DNA from: Paenibacillus helianthi
GTDB lineage: Bacteria; Bacillota; Bacilli; Paenibacillales; Paenibacillaceae
Assembly: GCF_001909055.1 (NCBI RefSeq)
Contig: NZ_LVWI01000037.1
Coordinates: forward strand, 186,001 to 250,000
Reading direction: 5' to 3'
Length of the DNA: 64,000 nucleotides
Below are positions 9,041 to 17,790 of the stretch, piece after piece. The translations under genes were made by a program, and so were the position numbers. The notes beneath the pieces were generated by a model that did not search any database, was not told the DNA's origin, and was given only the letters and a program-made list of their open reading frames with translations. Position 1 is the first letter of the stretch, and every line of letters starts with the position of its first letter.

Positions 9041-9583
9041 TTGAAACTACGCCTAATGCCTGTACTGCTAACGTCTCTGCTGTCTGCTGCGCTTTTATTT
9101 GGCGGCTGGTATTCCTATCGTGAGTTCGCCGTGCAGGAACCGCTTCAGAAGATTGTATCTGCATATGAGGGAGTGAATGATTCCCATATCTCTATTAAAC
9201 GCAATGAGGTTACTTTGAAACTTGATTTGAAGCCAGGCACAAAATTACGTGAGCTGGTACAGTATGTGAATACTGAGGGCAGATCAGTTATAGACGGCCG
9301 GACTCTTAGGCTGGATGTTGAGCAGCATTCCAGCCAGCTTTTGGATGAATATTGGGATAAAGCGATGTTCTCGGTTGCCGAAGCGATGGAGAGCCGTAAA
9401 TATACATTAATACCTGCGAAGCTGGATGAATTGAAATCTCAGAATTCCAAATACAGCAGTGTGATCGCAACGACCGAAATCGATGACAGTAACGTATATG
9501 TGAGCCTTAGCGATGGTAAGGAAAGCAAATTCATTATTTTGCCTCGCGTAGCGGCAACGATGGGGGTGTGGAATAATGCCTAA
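9041..9583 (+). CDS. Membrane-anchored protein encoded with an FtsH-like protease
   Basis: An unrecognised 180-residue protein with one N-terminal hydrophobic segment (about residues 5-22, ending in GGWYSY), so probably an extracytoplasmic domain on a single anchor. The rest is charged, with predicted mixed alpha/beta character and no known motif that I see. The TTG start at 9041 follows GAGAGGAGG with good spacing. The final eight bases overlap the FtsH-like gene, so the two are translationally coupled. The obvious guess is a substrate, adaptor or regulator of that protease, which itself lacks the usual extracytoplasmic domain. That is inference from context only. Confidence 0.75.
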   Translation: MKLRLMPVLLTSLLSAALLFGGWYSYREFAVQEPLQKIVSAYEGVNDSHISIKRNEVTLKLDLKPGTKLRELVQYVNTEGRSVIDGRTLRLDVEQHSSQLLDEYWDKAMFSVAEAMESRKYTLIPAKLDELKSQNSKYSSVIATTEIDDSNVYVSLSDGKESKFIILPRVAATMGVWNNA

Positions 9584-11078
9584 GTTCTGGAAAGAGGTAT
9601 TAGTCGGATTTGTTCCTGTACTGGTGATTTTTATGGCTTTTATCGGCATCAATATTTTTCCGGTTATCATTGCAGCTGGCATGGTTGGCGCATTGCTTCT
9701 TATTGCCCATCTGCGCGGCGGACTAACCGTGAATGCCGGCGGAGACAAAAAACGCAAGAAGAACGGCCCTTCGAAGCTGACTTTTGAAGAAATCGGGGGA
9801 CAGGACAATGCCAAGCAGGAGCTGCGTGAAGCGCTGGATTTCCTGATCCGCCATGAAGAAATTAGTAAATTCGGTATCCGCCCGCTCAAGGGAATTCTTC
9901 TGACAGGCCCTCCGGGAACCGGGAAGACGCTAATGGCCAAAGCAGCAGCCCATTATACAAATTCTGTATTTGTAGCCGCATCGGGCAGTGAGTTCGTCGA
10001 GATGTATGTCGGTGTCGGTGCCGGACGCGTACGTGATTTGTTCAAGGATGCACGGACGCGTGCCTTGAAGGAAAATAAACAGAGTGCAATTATTTTCATC
10101 GATGAAATCGACGTCATCGGCGGTAAACGCGAAGGCGGACAGCAGCGTGAGTATGATCAGACGCTCAATCAGCTCCTGACTGAGATGGATGGAATTTACA
10201 ACAATGAAACGCCGCGTATTCTGCTGGTCGCGGCAACAAACCGCAAGGAAATGCTCGATTCAGCGTTGCTGCGTCCCGGCCGATTCGACCGTCATATCCA
10301 GGTGGACATGCCGGACAAGAAAGGCCGCAGATCCATTCTCGATCTGCATGCCCAGAACAAACCGCTGCATGAAGGGGTTAATCTGGACAAGATTGCAGAA
10401 GAGGCCTATGGCTTCTCCGGCGCCCAGCTTGAGAGCGTGATGAACGAAGCAGCGATCTACATGATGCGTGAGAACCTGACAGAAGTGGAGCAACGGCATC
10501 TGTCAATGGCGATCGACAAGGTGATGATGGGCGAGAAGACAGACCGTGAGACGAACCACGAAGAGAAGAAACGGGTGGCGATCCACGAACTGGGACATGC
10601 AATTATGGCTGAGATGCTTCGTCCGGGAAGTGTCAGCCAGGTAACGCTTACGCCGCGTGGGCAAGCCCTAGGTTATGTACGGCATAATCCTCAGACCGAA
10701 CAGTACCTGTACACTAAGGACTACCTGGAGAACCAGATTATGATTGCCCTGGGCGGAGCGGTAGCAGAAGAAATGTACTACGGCGGAAGAAGCACCGGAT
10801 CACGCGGAGACTTCGACCAGGCGCTCAATATTGTTGAGACGATGATGAAATCAGGACTGACGTCCCTAGGGATTGCCAATCTGCAAATGGTTACCACAGA
10901 AGAGTTAATGAAGGAAAACAGTAAAATACTGGATGAATTAATGGTGCGTACTCATGAGCTTCTCGGGAAGCAGCGAAATGTGTTTGATTACTCCCTTGAC
11001 ATTTTAATGAAAGAAGAAGTTCTCTCCGGAGAGCAATTTCGTTGTCAATTTCGTGACAGCGTCCTTTTACCGGCATAA
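9576..11078 (+). CDS. Compact FtsH-like AAA+ zinc metalloprotease
   Basis: A 500-residue membrane AAA+ protease. Residues 7-46 are two hydrophobic segments almost back to back (FVPVLVIFMAFIGINIF and FPVIIAAGMVGALLLI). The roughly 70-residue extracytoplasmic domain of ordinary FtsH is therefore missing. The rest is complete: Walker A GPPGTGKT (111-118), pore motif EMYVGVGAGR, Walker B IIFIDEID (172-179), second region of homology with LLRPGRFDRH, zinc motif HELGH (337-341) and the third ligand D412 in SRGDFDQA. It should thus unfold and cut membrane or cytosolic substrates. The normal FtsH is about 600-650 residues and is expected elsewhere in the genome, so this is probably an accessory paralogue. 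The gene follows the anchored protein with an overlap and ends in a terminator. Confidence 0.9.
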   Translation: MPKFWKEVLVGFVPVLVIFMAFIGINIFPVIIAAGMVGALLLIAHLRGGLTVNAGGDKKRKKNGPSKLTFEEIGGQDNAKQELREALDFLIRHEEISKFGIRPLKGILLTGPPGTGKTLMAKAAAHYTNSVFVAASGSEFVEMYVGVGAGRVRDLFKDARTRALKENKQSAIIFIDEIDVIGGKREGGQQREYDQTLNQLLTEMDGIYNNETPRILLVAATNRKEMLDSALLRPGRFDRHIQVDMPDKKGRRSILDLHAQNKPLHEGVNLDKIAEEAYGFSGAQLESVMNEAAIYMMRENLTEVEQRHLSMAIDKVMMGEKTDRETNHEEKKRVAIHELGHAIMAEMLRPGSVSQVTLTPRGQALGYVRHNPQTEQYLYTKDYLENQIMIALGGAVAEEMYYGGRSTGSRGDFDQALNIVETMMKSGLTSLGIANLQMVTTEELMKENSKILDELMVRTHELLGKQRNVFDYSLDILMKEEVLSGEQFRCQFRDSVLLPA

Positions 11079-11104
11079 TTCTTTATGCCGGTTATTTTTT
11101 TTTA
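11069..11104 (+). terminator. Terminator overlapping the FtsH-like stop codon
   Basis: ACCGGCATAA (11069-11078) pairs with TTATGCCGGT (11083-11092), followed by a long T-run. The TAA stop is part of the left arm. Confidence 0.9.
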
Positions 11105-11210
11105 CTTTTCAGACATGCTAAGATATTATTATATGTCGGGCTACATATTTTTTACGACAGACAAGGTACAATACAAAAGTATAGATACCTGAAAGGATGG
11201 AGACTTTTAC

Positions 11211-12083
11211 ATGAATTTTAAAAAAATCGGTGTCATCGGTGGTGGCACAATGGGTCAAGGGATTGCTGAAATGCTGGCAGCCAAGGGCCTGGATGTTATG
11301 CTTGTGGAGAAAACCGCAGAAAGACTGGACTATTCTTATGCAATGATCGAGACGAGTCTCGACAAACAGCTGGAGAAATGGGCAATTACCCAAGCTGAAA
11401 AGAAGCTGATTCTCAGCCGTATTGAAAAAGTAACGCATTTCGCTGAACTCAGCTCCTGTGATATGGTCATTGAGACCATTACTGAGGACCTGGACGCCAA
11501 GCAAAAGGTATTCAATCAGCTCGATCAGGTGTGTCCGAGCCACATTATTCTGGCCAGCAACACGTCTACACTCAGCTTGACTGAGCTTGCCAGCTCTACA
11601 ATGTACCCGGAACGCGTCATCGGCATGCATTTCATACATCCTGTAGCTAAGGTAGATCTCGTTGAGATTGTGCGCGGACTGAAAACCTCTGACAGCACTT
11701 TTGAAGATACCAAAGCTTTTGTTGATGAAATTGTTGAGAAAAAAGGCGTTATGATTTACGAATCCCCAGGGTTTGTATCTTCACGCCTCATTTGCCTGTT
11801 CATTAACGAAGCTATGCATGTCCTGCAGGAAGGTGTCGCTTCCCCAGAGGATATTGACGATGCTATGCGTATCGGCTATCAGTTCCAGCACGGGCCGCTT
11901 GAAATGGCTGACCGTTTCGGTCTGGATTCCGTTCTGGCCGCTCTGGAGAATATGTTCCGTGAGTACGGTGAACTGAAATACCGTCCATCCACTATTCTTA
12001 AGAAAATGGTGCGTGCAGGACAACTGGGCATGAAATCGGGCGAAGGCTTCTTCAAGTACGACAAGGATGGTGACCGTGTATGA
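11211..12083 (+). CDS. hbd: 3-hydroxybutyryl-CoA dehydrogenase
   Basis: A 290-residue NAD(P)-dependent dehydrogenase that interconverts acetoacetyl-CoA and 3-hydroxybutyryl-CoA in butyrate-type or fatty-acid metabolism. The Rossmann motif GVIGGGTMGQGIA lies at residues 5-17. NTSTLSLTELA and GMHFIHPVAKVDLVEIV carry the conserved Asn/His-Glu active-site region, and the C-terminal domain includes GFVSSRL and GPLEMADRFGLD. The ATG at 11211 has GAAAGGATGGAG upstream. The stop overlaps the ackA start (ATGA), an unusual partnership. Bacillus homologues are mmgB or hbd; which physiological role applies here cannot be told. Confidence 0.93.
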   Translation: MNFKKIGVIGGGTMGQGIAEMLAAKGLDVMLVEKTAERLDYSYAMIETSLDKQLEKWAITQAEKKLILSRIEKVTHFAELSSCDMVIETITEDLDAKQKVFNQLDQVCPSHIILASNTSTLSLTELASSTMYPERVIGMHFIHPVAKVDLVEIVRGLKTSDSTFEDTKAFVDEIVEKKGVMIYESPGFVSSRLICLFINEAMHVLQEGVASPEDIDDAMRIGYQFQHGPLEMADRFGLDSVLAALENMFREYGELKYRPSTILKKMVRAGQLGMKSGEGFFKYDKDGDRV

Positions 12084-13288
12084 ATATTCTAGTTATTAAC
12101 TCAGGCAGTTCTTCTTTGAAATACCAGCTGTACAATATGACGGATGAATCTGTACTTGCCAAAGGTCTGGTAGAACGCATCGGGATGGACTCCTCCATTC
12201 TGAACCACAAGCCAACAGGCAAACAGGAAGTAACAGAAGTCAGTGAAATTCTTGAGCACAATACAGCGATCCGTAAAGTGCTTGCTTGTCTGACGGACAA
12301 AGAGCACGGGGTTATTTCTTCGATCGATGAGATCAACGCAGTTGGACACCGTGTAGTTCACGGGGGCGAATTCTTCAAGGCTTCCGCGCTGGTTGATGCC
12401 GATGCCAAAACCAAGATCCGTCAATTGTTCGACCTTGCACCGCTGCACAATCCGGCAGCAATGATGGGGATTACGGCTACCGAAGTGAATATGCCCGGTG
12501 TGCCGCAGGCGGTTGTTTTTGATACTGCTTTCCATCAGACCATGCCTGAGAAAGCTTATATGTATGCCATTCCTAGAGTGCTGTACAACAAATACAAGGT
12601 TCGCCGCTACGGCGCACACGGTACCTCCCATGATTTCGTGAGCAAGGCTGCAGCTGAATATCTGGAGCGTCCGCTTGAAGACCTTAAGATCATTACTTGC
12701 CACATCGGTAACGGCGCGAGTGTGACTGCCGTTGACGGCGGACTGTCGATTGATACTTCAATGGGGATGACACCGCTTGAAGGTCTCATGATGGGTACCC
12801 GCAGCGGCGACCTTGACCCGGCAATCGTTCCTTATGTAATGAACAAGGAAGAACTGTCCGTGGGCGAAGTGAATTCGATGCTGAACAAGCACAGCGGACT
12901 TTTGGCTATTTCTGGCATCAGCAGTGACATGCGTGATATTATTGATGGTGCGGAAAAAGGCGAGCCGAACTCTACGCTTGCTTTTGATATGTATGAGTAC
13001 CGTCTGCGGAAGTATATCGGTTCTTACGCGGCAGCGATGAACGGAGTAGATGTGATCGTATTTACTGCCGGTGTCGGCGAGAATGCCGCCGTGCTGCGTG
13101 CCAAAGTGCTGAATAACCTTACGTTCCTTGGAATTGAACTGGATGCTGAAGCTAACAAGGTCCGCTCCGGTGATCCGCGCCGTATCTCTACGGTAGAGTC
13201 CAAGGTGCAGGTGCTCGTGGTTCCGACAAACGAAGAACTTGTCATTGCACGCGATACTTATCGTATTGTGCAAGGAATTAACGGCTAA
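12080..13288 (+). CDS. ackA: Acetate kinase
   Basis: AckA converts acetyl phosphate and ADP to acetate and ATP. The 402-residue length is typical. Family motifs are all present: NSGSSSLKYQL at the start, VVHGGEFF, AHGTSHDFVS, GNGASVTAVDGG, MGMTPLEGLMMGTRSGDLDP and TAGVGENA. These distinguish it from butyrate kinase, which would be the alternative beside a hydroxybutyryl-CoA dehydrogenase. It overlaps hbd by four bases and is followed 21 bases later by asnS, so hbd-ackA-asnS-dnaD may form one transcript. No pta gene is visible in the window. Confidence 0.96.
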   Translation: MNILVINSGSSSLKYQLYNMTDESVLAKGLVERIGMDSSILNHKPTGKQEVTEVSEILEHNTAIRKVLACLTDKEHGVISSIDEINAVGHRVVHGGEFFKASALVDADAKTKIRQLFDLAPLHNPAAMMGITATEVNMPGVPQAVVFDTAFHQTMPEKAYMYAIPRVLYNKYKVRRYGAHGTSHDFVSKAAAEYLERPLEDLKIITCHIGNGASVTAVDGGLSIDTSMGMTPLEGLMMGTRSGDLDPAIVPYVMNKEELSVGEVNSMLNKHSGLLAISGISSDMRDIIDGAEKGEPNSTLAFDMYEYRLRKYIGSYAAAMNGVDVIVFTAGVGENAAVLRAKVLNNLTFLGIELDAEANKVRSGDPRRISTVESKVQVLVVPTNEELVIARDTYRIVQGING

Positions 13289-13309
13289 ACAGAGGAGAGA
13301 TCAGTTGGG

Positions 13310-14605
13310 ATGGCTAACAAGAGTGTAATCAAGAACGTGAATGAGCATGTTGGGGAAACTGTTGTGATCGGCTGTTGGGTGAACAATAAGCGCTCCAGCG
13401 GTAAAATTCAGTTCCTGCAGCTTCGGGATGGTACAGGCTATATCCAGGGCGTTGTGGTGAAATCGGAAGTGCCGGAGCAGGTCTGGGACGATGCCAAGAG
13501 CCTCACCCAGGAAAGCTCATTGTATGTGACCGGAATCATCCGTGAGGAGCCCCGTAGTCAATCTGGATTTGAGATGACTGTAACGGGTATAGAAGTATTG
13601 CATCTTACAGAGAATTATCCAATTACCCCGAAGGAGCATGGCGTCGATTTCCTGATGGATCACCGTCATCTCTGGCTTCGTTCTGCGAAGCAGCGGGCAG
13701 TCCTCGTGATTCGTGCGGAGATTATCCGGGCGATTCAGCAATTTTTCAACCAGAACGGGTTCACGAAGGTGGATCCGCCGATCCTGACGCCAACGTCGGC
13801 AGAGGGTACAACGAACTTGTTCCACACCAAATATTTTGATGAAGACGCCTATCTTACGCAGAGCGGACAGTTATACATGGAAGCTGCGGCGATGGCACTT
13901 GGCCGTGTGTATTCCTTCGGTCCGACTTTCCGTGCAGAGAAATCCAAAACCCGCCGTCATTTGATCGAGTTCTGGATGATTGAGCCGGAAATGGCATTCA
14001 CGGATCACGAAGAAAGCTTGAAGGTTCAAGAAGAATTTATCAGCTTTATCGTACAGTCCGTGCTAACTAACTGCCGTGCGGAGTTGGAAGCGGTAGGCCG
14101 CGATGTGTCCAAGCTGGAAAATATCAAAGCTCCGTTCCCGCGTATCACCTATGATGATGCAATAAAATTCCTGAATGATAATGGACATGAGATTGCCTGG
14201 GGCGATGACTTCGGGGCGCCGCACGAAACGGCGATTGCGGAAGCCAACGATAAACCGGTGTTCATTACGCATTATCCGGCCTCCTTCAAGGCATTCTATA
14301 TGAAGCCGGATCCTGAACGTCCAGAGGTTGTCCTCTGCGCAGATATGATTGCACCTGAAGGCTATGGGGAGATTATCGGCGGATCACAGCGTATCGACGA
14401 TCCGGCTTTGATGGAGGAGCGCTTCAAGGAACATAATCTTTCAATGGATACTTACAAATGGTACATGGATCTGCGCACCTATGGTTCTGTGCCACACTCC
14501 GGTTTTGGCCTTGGCCTTGAACGGACGGTAGCCTGGATTTGCGGTCTGGACCATGTACGGGAAACGATTCCGTTCCCTCGTACATTGTACCGTCTATACC
14601 CATAG
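13310..14605 (+). CDS. asnS: Asparaginyl-tRNA synthetase
   Basis: A class IIb aminoacyl-tRNA synthetase of 431 residues charging tRNA-Asn. The N-terminal OB-fold anticodon-binding domain covers about residues 1-110 ([22 protein letters not shown]). The catalytic domain carries motif 2 ([25 protein letters not shown] region, about 204-228) and motif 3 ([13 protein letters not shown], about 399-411), ending in [10 protein letters not shown] as AsnRS does. The ATG at 13310 follows AGAGGAGAGA. Position between dinG/ypmB and dnaD matches Bacillus, except that aspB is absent here. Confidence 0.97.
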   Translation: MANKSVIKNVNEHVGETVVIGCWVNNKRSSGKIQFLQLRDGTGYIQGVVVKSEVPEQVWDDAKSLTQESSLYVTGIIREEPRSQSGFEMTVTGIEVLHLTENYPITPKEHGVDFLMDHRHLWLRSAKQRAVLVIRAEIIRAIQQFFNQNGFTKVDPPILTPTSAEGTTNLFHTKYFDEDAYLTQSGQLYMEAAAMALGRVYSFGPTFRAEKSKTRRHLIEFWMIEPEMAFTDHEESLKVQEEFISFIVQSVLTNCRAELEAVGRDVSKLENIKAPFPRITYDDAIKFLNDNGHEIAWGDDFGAPHETAIAEANDKPVFITHYPASFKAFYMKPDPERPEVVLCADMIAPEGYGEIIGGSQRIDDPALMEERFKEHNLSMDTYKWYMDLRTYGSVPHSGFGLGLERTVAWICGLDHVRETIPFPRTLYRLYP

Positions 14606-14625
14606 GCAATCAAAGGGGGCTGCGC

Positions 14626-15393
14626 ATGGAAGGCAAAGGATGGAGTACCTGGGGCGAAGGCGTGTCTTTTGGCCTCCAAAACGGGATGGCCGTCATTCCT
14701 TACGCACTCTTGAAGTATTACCGGAAGCTGAACCTGACCGGCAGTGAAGCGATGCTGCTTATTCATTTGCTGTCTTTCCGCCAGGTGGAGGGGATTGAAT
14801 TCCCTTCCCTGGAGGAGCTTCAGACAGTAACCGGACGCAGTATATCAGCAATAGCGGGAGAACTGCAAAAGCTTATGAAGGAAGGCTTCATCAGCATTGA
14901 TGAGGACAACGACGAGCTGAGAGATATCCACTATGAACGCTATAACTTCTCAGGCTTGTATGATAAGCTAGGTGCGTTTCTGTCGGTACTTGCTCAAGAA
15001 TCCGTAAAGGAGAGAAGCAAACCTGTAAGCAGCGCACCCAGTCTTCGGGCGTCTGCACATCATACAGGGACTGCTGCTCCGGATGGAGGCTACGGGAGTC
15101 CGGCTACTCCTGCGGGCAGGGATGCGGAGGAGAGCCGCAGTCTGTTCACAATTTTTGAGAAGGAATTTGGACGTCCGCTTTCCCCGATGGAATGTGAAAC
15201 CATTTCCGGTTGGGTAGATCAGGATAAGTACCCGGAGGAATTGATTCTTCTCGCTCTGAAAGAGTCTGTATTCGCCGGAAAAGTTCATTTCCGCTATATT
15301 GACCGTATACTGCTGGAATGGGCCCGTAACCGGGTAAAGAATGCCCAGGATGTTAAGGCCTACTCCCAGAAGTTCCGCAGCGGCGGCAGATGA
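14626..15393 (+). CDS. dnaD: DNA replication initiation protein DnaD
   Basis: DnaD helps remodel the origin and load the helicase during primosome assembly. The 255-residue protein has an N-terminal winged-helix oligomerisation domain (about 15-115) and a linker rich in Ser, Ala and Gly (about 130-165). The C-terminal DnaD/DnaB2 domain follows (FEKEFGRPLSPMECETI to LEWARNRVKNAQDV, about 172-245). The ATG at 14626 follows AAAGGGGGC; upstream in-frame starts lie inside asnS. It follows asnS by 20 bases, as in Bacillus. The gene that usually comes next, nth, is 17.6 kb away here. Confidence 0.93.
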   Translation: MEGKGWSTWGEGVSFGLQNGMAVIPYALLKYYRKLNLTGSEAMLLIHLLSFRQVEGIEFPSLEELQTVTGRSISAIAGELQKLMKEGFISIDEDNDELRDIHYERYNFSGLYDKLGAFLSVLAQESVKERSKPVSSAPSLRASAHHTGTAAPDGGYGSPATPAGRDAEESRSLFTIFEKEFGRPLSPMECETISGWVDQDKYPEELILLALKESVFAGKVHFRYIDRILLEWARNRVKNAQDVKAYSQKFRSGGR

Positions 15394-15461
15394 AAAGAGG
15401 ATCAGCTGAAGTTTCTTGTCCTTAATAGGACGGGAGACGCTCAACGTCCTTCCTAACATAG

Positions 15462-15516
15462 AAACAACCGTACTTCCGTTGGCTGGTTAGCCATCGGAAG
15501 TACGGTTGTTTTTGTT
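15462..15516. terminator. Bidirectional terminator between dnaD and proC
   Basis: AACAACCGTACTTCCG (from 15464) pairs perfectly with CGGAAGTACGGTTGTT. It has A/T runs on both sides, so it can end both the plus-strand dnaD transcript and the minus-strand pro transcript. Confidence 0.9.
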
Positions 15517-15530
15517 TTGAAGATGTGAAT

Positions 15531-16397
15531 TTATGAAAGCTCTTTTTCCAGTGCTACTCCCATTTCGCGGGAGCGCTCGGCGCAGCGGTTAACAGCGGAA
15601 ATCACGGTCTCGAAGAAATCTCCCTTTTCAAGCACCTCTAGAGCAGCCTGTGTGGATCCATTGGGTGAGGTGACTTTTTTACGTAAGGCGGCTGGTTCTT
15701 CACCGGTCTGCTGCACCATCCGGGCAGCACCAAGGACAGTCTGAACGGTCAGCTCTCTGCTCTGTTCAGCCGGGAGACCTCCGCGTATTCCTGCTGCAAT
15801 CATGGCCTCCATCATGTAATAAATGTACGCCGGACCACTACCCGAAATTCCAGTGAGGGTTTCCATGCGTTCTTCATCGATCACAGAAGTTAATCCAACC
15901 GCTTCAAAGATGTTGAGCGCGGTCCGGCGGCTTGGCTCATTAACTTCCTTAGAAAAGGCAATGCCGGTTGCTCCCAGTCCGATGGAGCTGGAGGTATTAG
16001 GCATGGTACGCACAATCGGCTGTGGCTTCCCAAGCAGGCCTTGCATCGTACGGATAGTCATCCCTGCGATGACGGAAATCACCAGCTGGTCAGAAGAGAG
16101 AAGAGGCTCTAAACCTCGCAAAGCTTCGGCAGCATCCTTGGGCTTCATAGCGAGCACGATAACCGGAGCCGTGCGCAGATATTCATTTTTTTGTTCAGGT
16201 TCGTTACTGCCAAGCACTCCATAACGGCTGCGGAGCTCGCTAAGGCGTTCACTGCTGCTGCGGTTCAGCATCACGATATTGCCGGAATCCACCACATTAC
16301 GGGTAATCATGCCGCGCACAATCGCTTCCGCCATCGAGCCAGCGCCGTAAAAAACAATGTTGTGATTAATTAATGGTATTGCAGGTTGCTGACACAT
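15531..16397 (-). CDS. proC: Pyrroline-5-carboxylate reductase
   Basis: ProC reduces pyrroline-5-carboxylate to proline with NAD(P)H, the last step of proline synthesis. The 288-residue protein has the Rossmann motif FYGAGSMAEAIVRGM (about 16-30) and the C-terminal signature GSGPAYIYYMMEAMIAAG (about 174-191). The ATG at 16397 follows GGAGGG on the minus strand. It is the third gene of proB-proA-proC and lies 77 bases after proA. Confidence 0.95.
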   Translation of the reverse strand: MCQQPAIPLINHNIVFYGAGSMAEAIVRGMITRNVVDSGNIVMLNRSSSERLSELRSRYGVLGSNEPEQKNEYLRTAPVIVLAMKPKDAAEALRGLEPLLSSDQLVISVIAGMTIRTMQGLLGKPQPIVRTMPNTSSSIGLGATGIAFSKEVNEPSRRTALNIFEAVGLTSVIDEERMETLTGISGSGPAYIYYMMEAMIAAGIRGGLPAEQSRELTVQTVLGAARMVQQTGEEPAALRKKVTSPNGSTQAALEVLEKGDFFETVISAVNRCAERSREMGVALEKELS

Positions 16398-16474
16398 GAC
16401 TTAAACCCTCCTAATAGTTTTGAGGTTATACTTCGTTGGTAGTCCTATAAAAAACTAGCTTCGGCATCATAGGT

Positions 16475-17722
16475 TTATCCCCGGATTTGTCCGGAGCCGT
16501 GAATTTTGTATTTGGTTGAAGTCAGTGCCGGCAGTCCCATCGGGCCGCGTGCATGCAGCTTTTGGGTGCTGATGCCAATCTCTGCCCCAAATCCGAACTC
16601 GAAGCCATCCGTGAAGCGCGTTGAGGCGTTATGATAGACAGCGGCAGCATCCACTTCTTGAAGGAAACGTTCCGCGTTACCCGCATCCGCCGTTACGATG
16701 CATTCGGAATGCCGGGTGCTGAACTCAGCGATATGCTGCAGCGCTTCATCCAGCCCGCCGACGATTTTGATATTAAGAATATAGTCATTGTACTCCGTAG
16801 CGAAATCCTCGTTGGATACCGGCAATGCCCAAGGAATCCTAGCAACCGTTTCTGGACAGCCGCGCAGCTCGACAGGGATTTCGCGGAATGCTTCCGCCAC
16901 AGCAAGGAGATGCTCTGCAGCAAAATCCCGGTGAACCAGCAGCGTCTCCATGGAGTTGCACACGGAGGGACGCTGGGCCTTGGCGTTCAGACTGATCGAC
17001 AAGGCCATTTCCCGATCAGCACTGGCATCCAGATAAGTATGGCATATGCCTGCTCCTGTTTCAATGACGGGCACGGTGGCATTAAGCACGACATTCTGAA
17101 TCAGCGCACTCCCACCGCGCGGAATGATTACATCAAGCAGTCCGTTCAGCTTCAGCATCTCATCTACCGAGGAACGGTTCGGATCTTCGATTAATTGCAG
17201 TGCTTGGCTTGGGATGGCTGTTTCGATAAGTGCACGGTGTAGCACCTCGATGATTTTACGGTTGGAAGACAGAGCAGAGGAGCCGCCGCGCAGGACTACG
17301 GCATTCCCTGTTTTTAGGCATAAACCCGCTGCATCTACCGTTACATTAGGACGTGCCTCGTAGATAATGCCAATGACACCCAGCGGTACACGGATTTTCT
17401 CAATAAACAGTCCATTTGGACGTTCGATGGTTTCCAGATTGTCACCGATTGGATCAGGCAGTTCGGCTATTTGCCGGAGTCCTTCTGCGATGCTCGTGAT
17501 CCGTCCGACATCCAGTGCCAGCCGGTCAAGCATTGATTCCGGAGTACCGCCCAGCCGCCCTCGCTCCAAATCTTCGCTATTAGCAGCAATGATCGCGGGA
17601 GCTTCACGGATCAAGGCTTCGGCCATAACCAGCAAGGCCTCATTTTTTTGGCCGGTGCTCAGACTGGCTAGCACACCAGCCGTTTCTTTGGCTAATGCTG
17701 CTTTGTTTACAACCTCACTCAT
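16475..17722 (-). CDS. proA: Gamma-glutamyl phosphate reductase
   Basis: ProA reduces glutamyl-5-phosphate to the semialdehyde, which cyclises to pyrroline-5-carboxylate. The 415-residue aldehyde-dehydrogenase-fold protein carries the catalytic cysteine in QRPSVCNSMETLLVH and the conserved stretches VPLGVIGIIYEARPNV and GGSSALSSNR. The ATG at 17722 follows an AGGAGG site. The gene is 68 bases downstream of proB, on the same strand and under the same T-box leader. Confidence 0.96.
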   Translation of the reverse strand: MSEVVNKAALAKETAGVLASLSTGQKNEALLVMAEALIREAPAIIAANSEDLERGRLGGTPESMLDRLALDVGRITSIAEGLRQIAELPDPIGDNLETIERPNGLFIEKIRVPLGVIGIIYEARPNVTVDAAGLCLKTGNAVVLRGGSSALSSNRKIIEVLHRALIETAIPSQALQLIEDPNRSSVDEMLKLNGLLDVIIPRGGSALIQNVVLNATVPVIETGAGICHTYLDASADREMALSISLNAKAQRPSVCNSMETLLVHRDFAAEHLLAVAEAFREIPVELRGCPETVARIPWALPVSNEDFATEYNDYILNIKIVGGLDEALQHIAEFSTRHSECIVTADAGNAERFLQEVDAAAVYHNASTRFTDGFEFGFGAEIGISTQKLHARGPMGLPALTSTKYKIHGSGQIRG

Positions 17723-17790
17723 GTTACAACCTCCTAAAAGTTTTTTAAGTTTTACACCCTGAAATCAGGTTCGGAAAACGCTTCGAGCTG

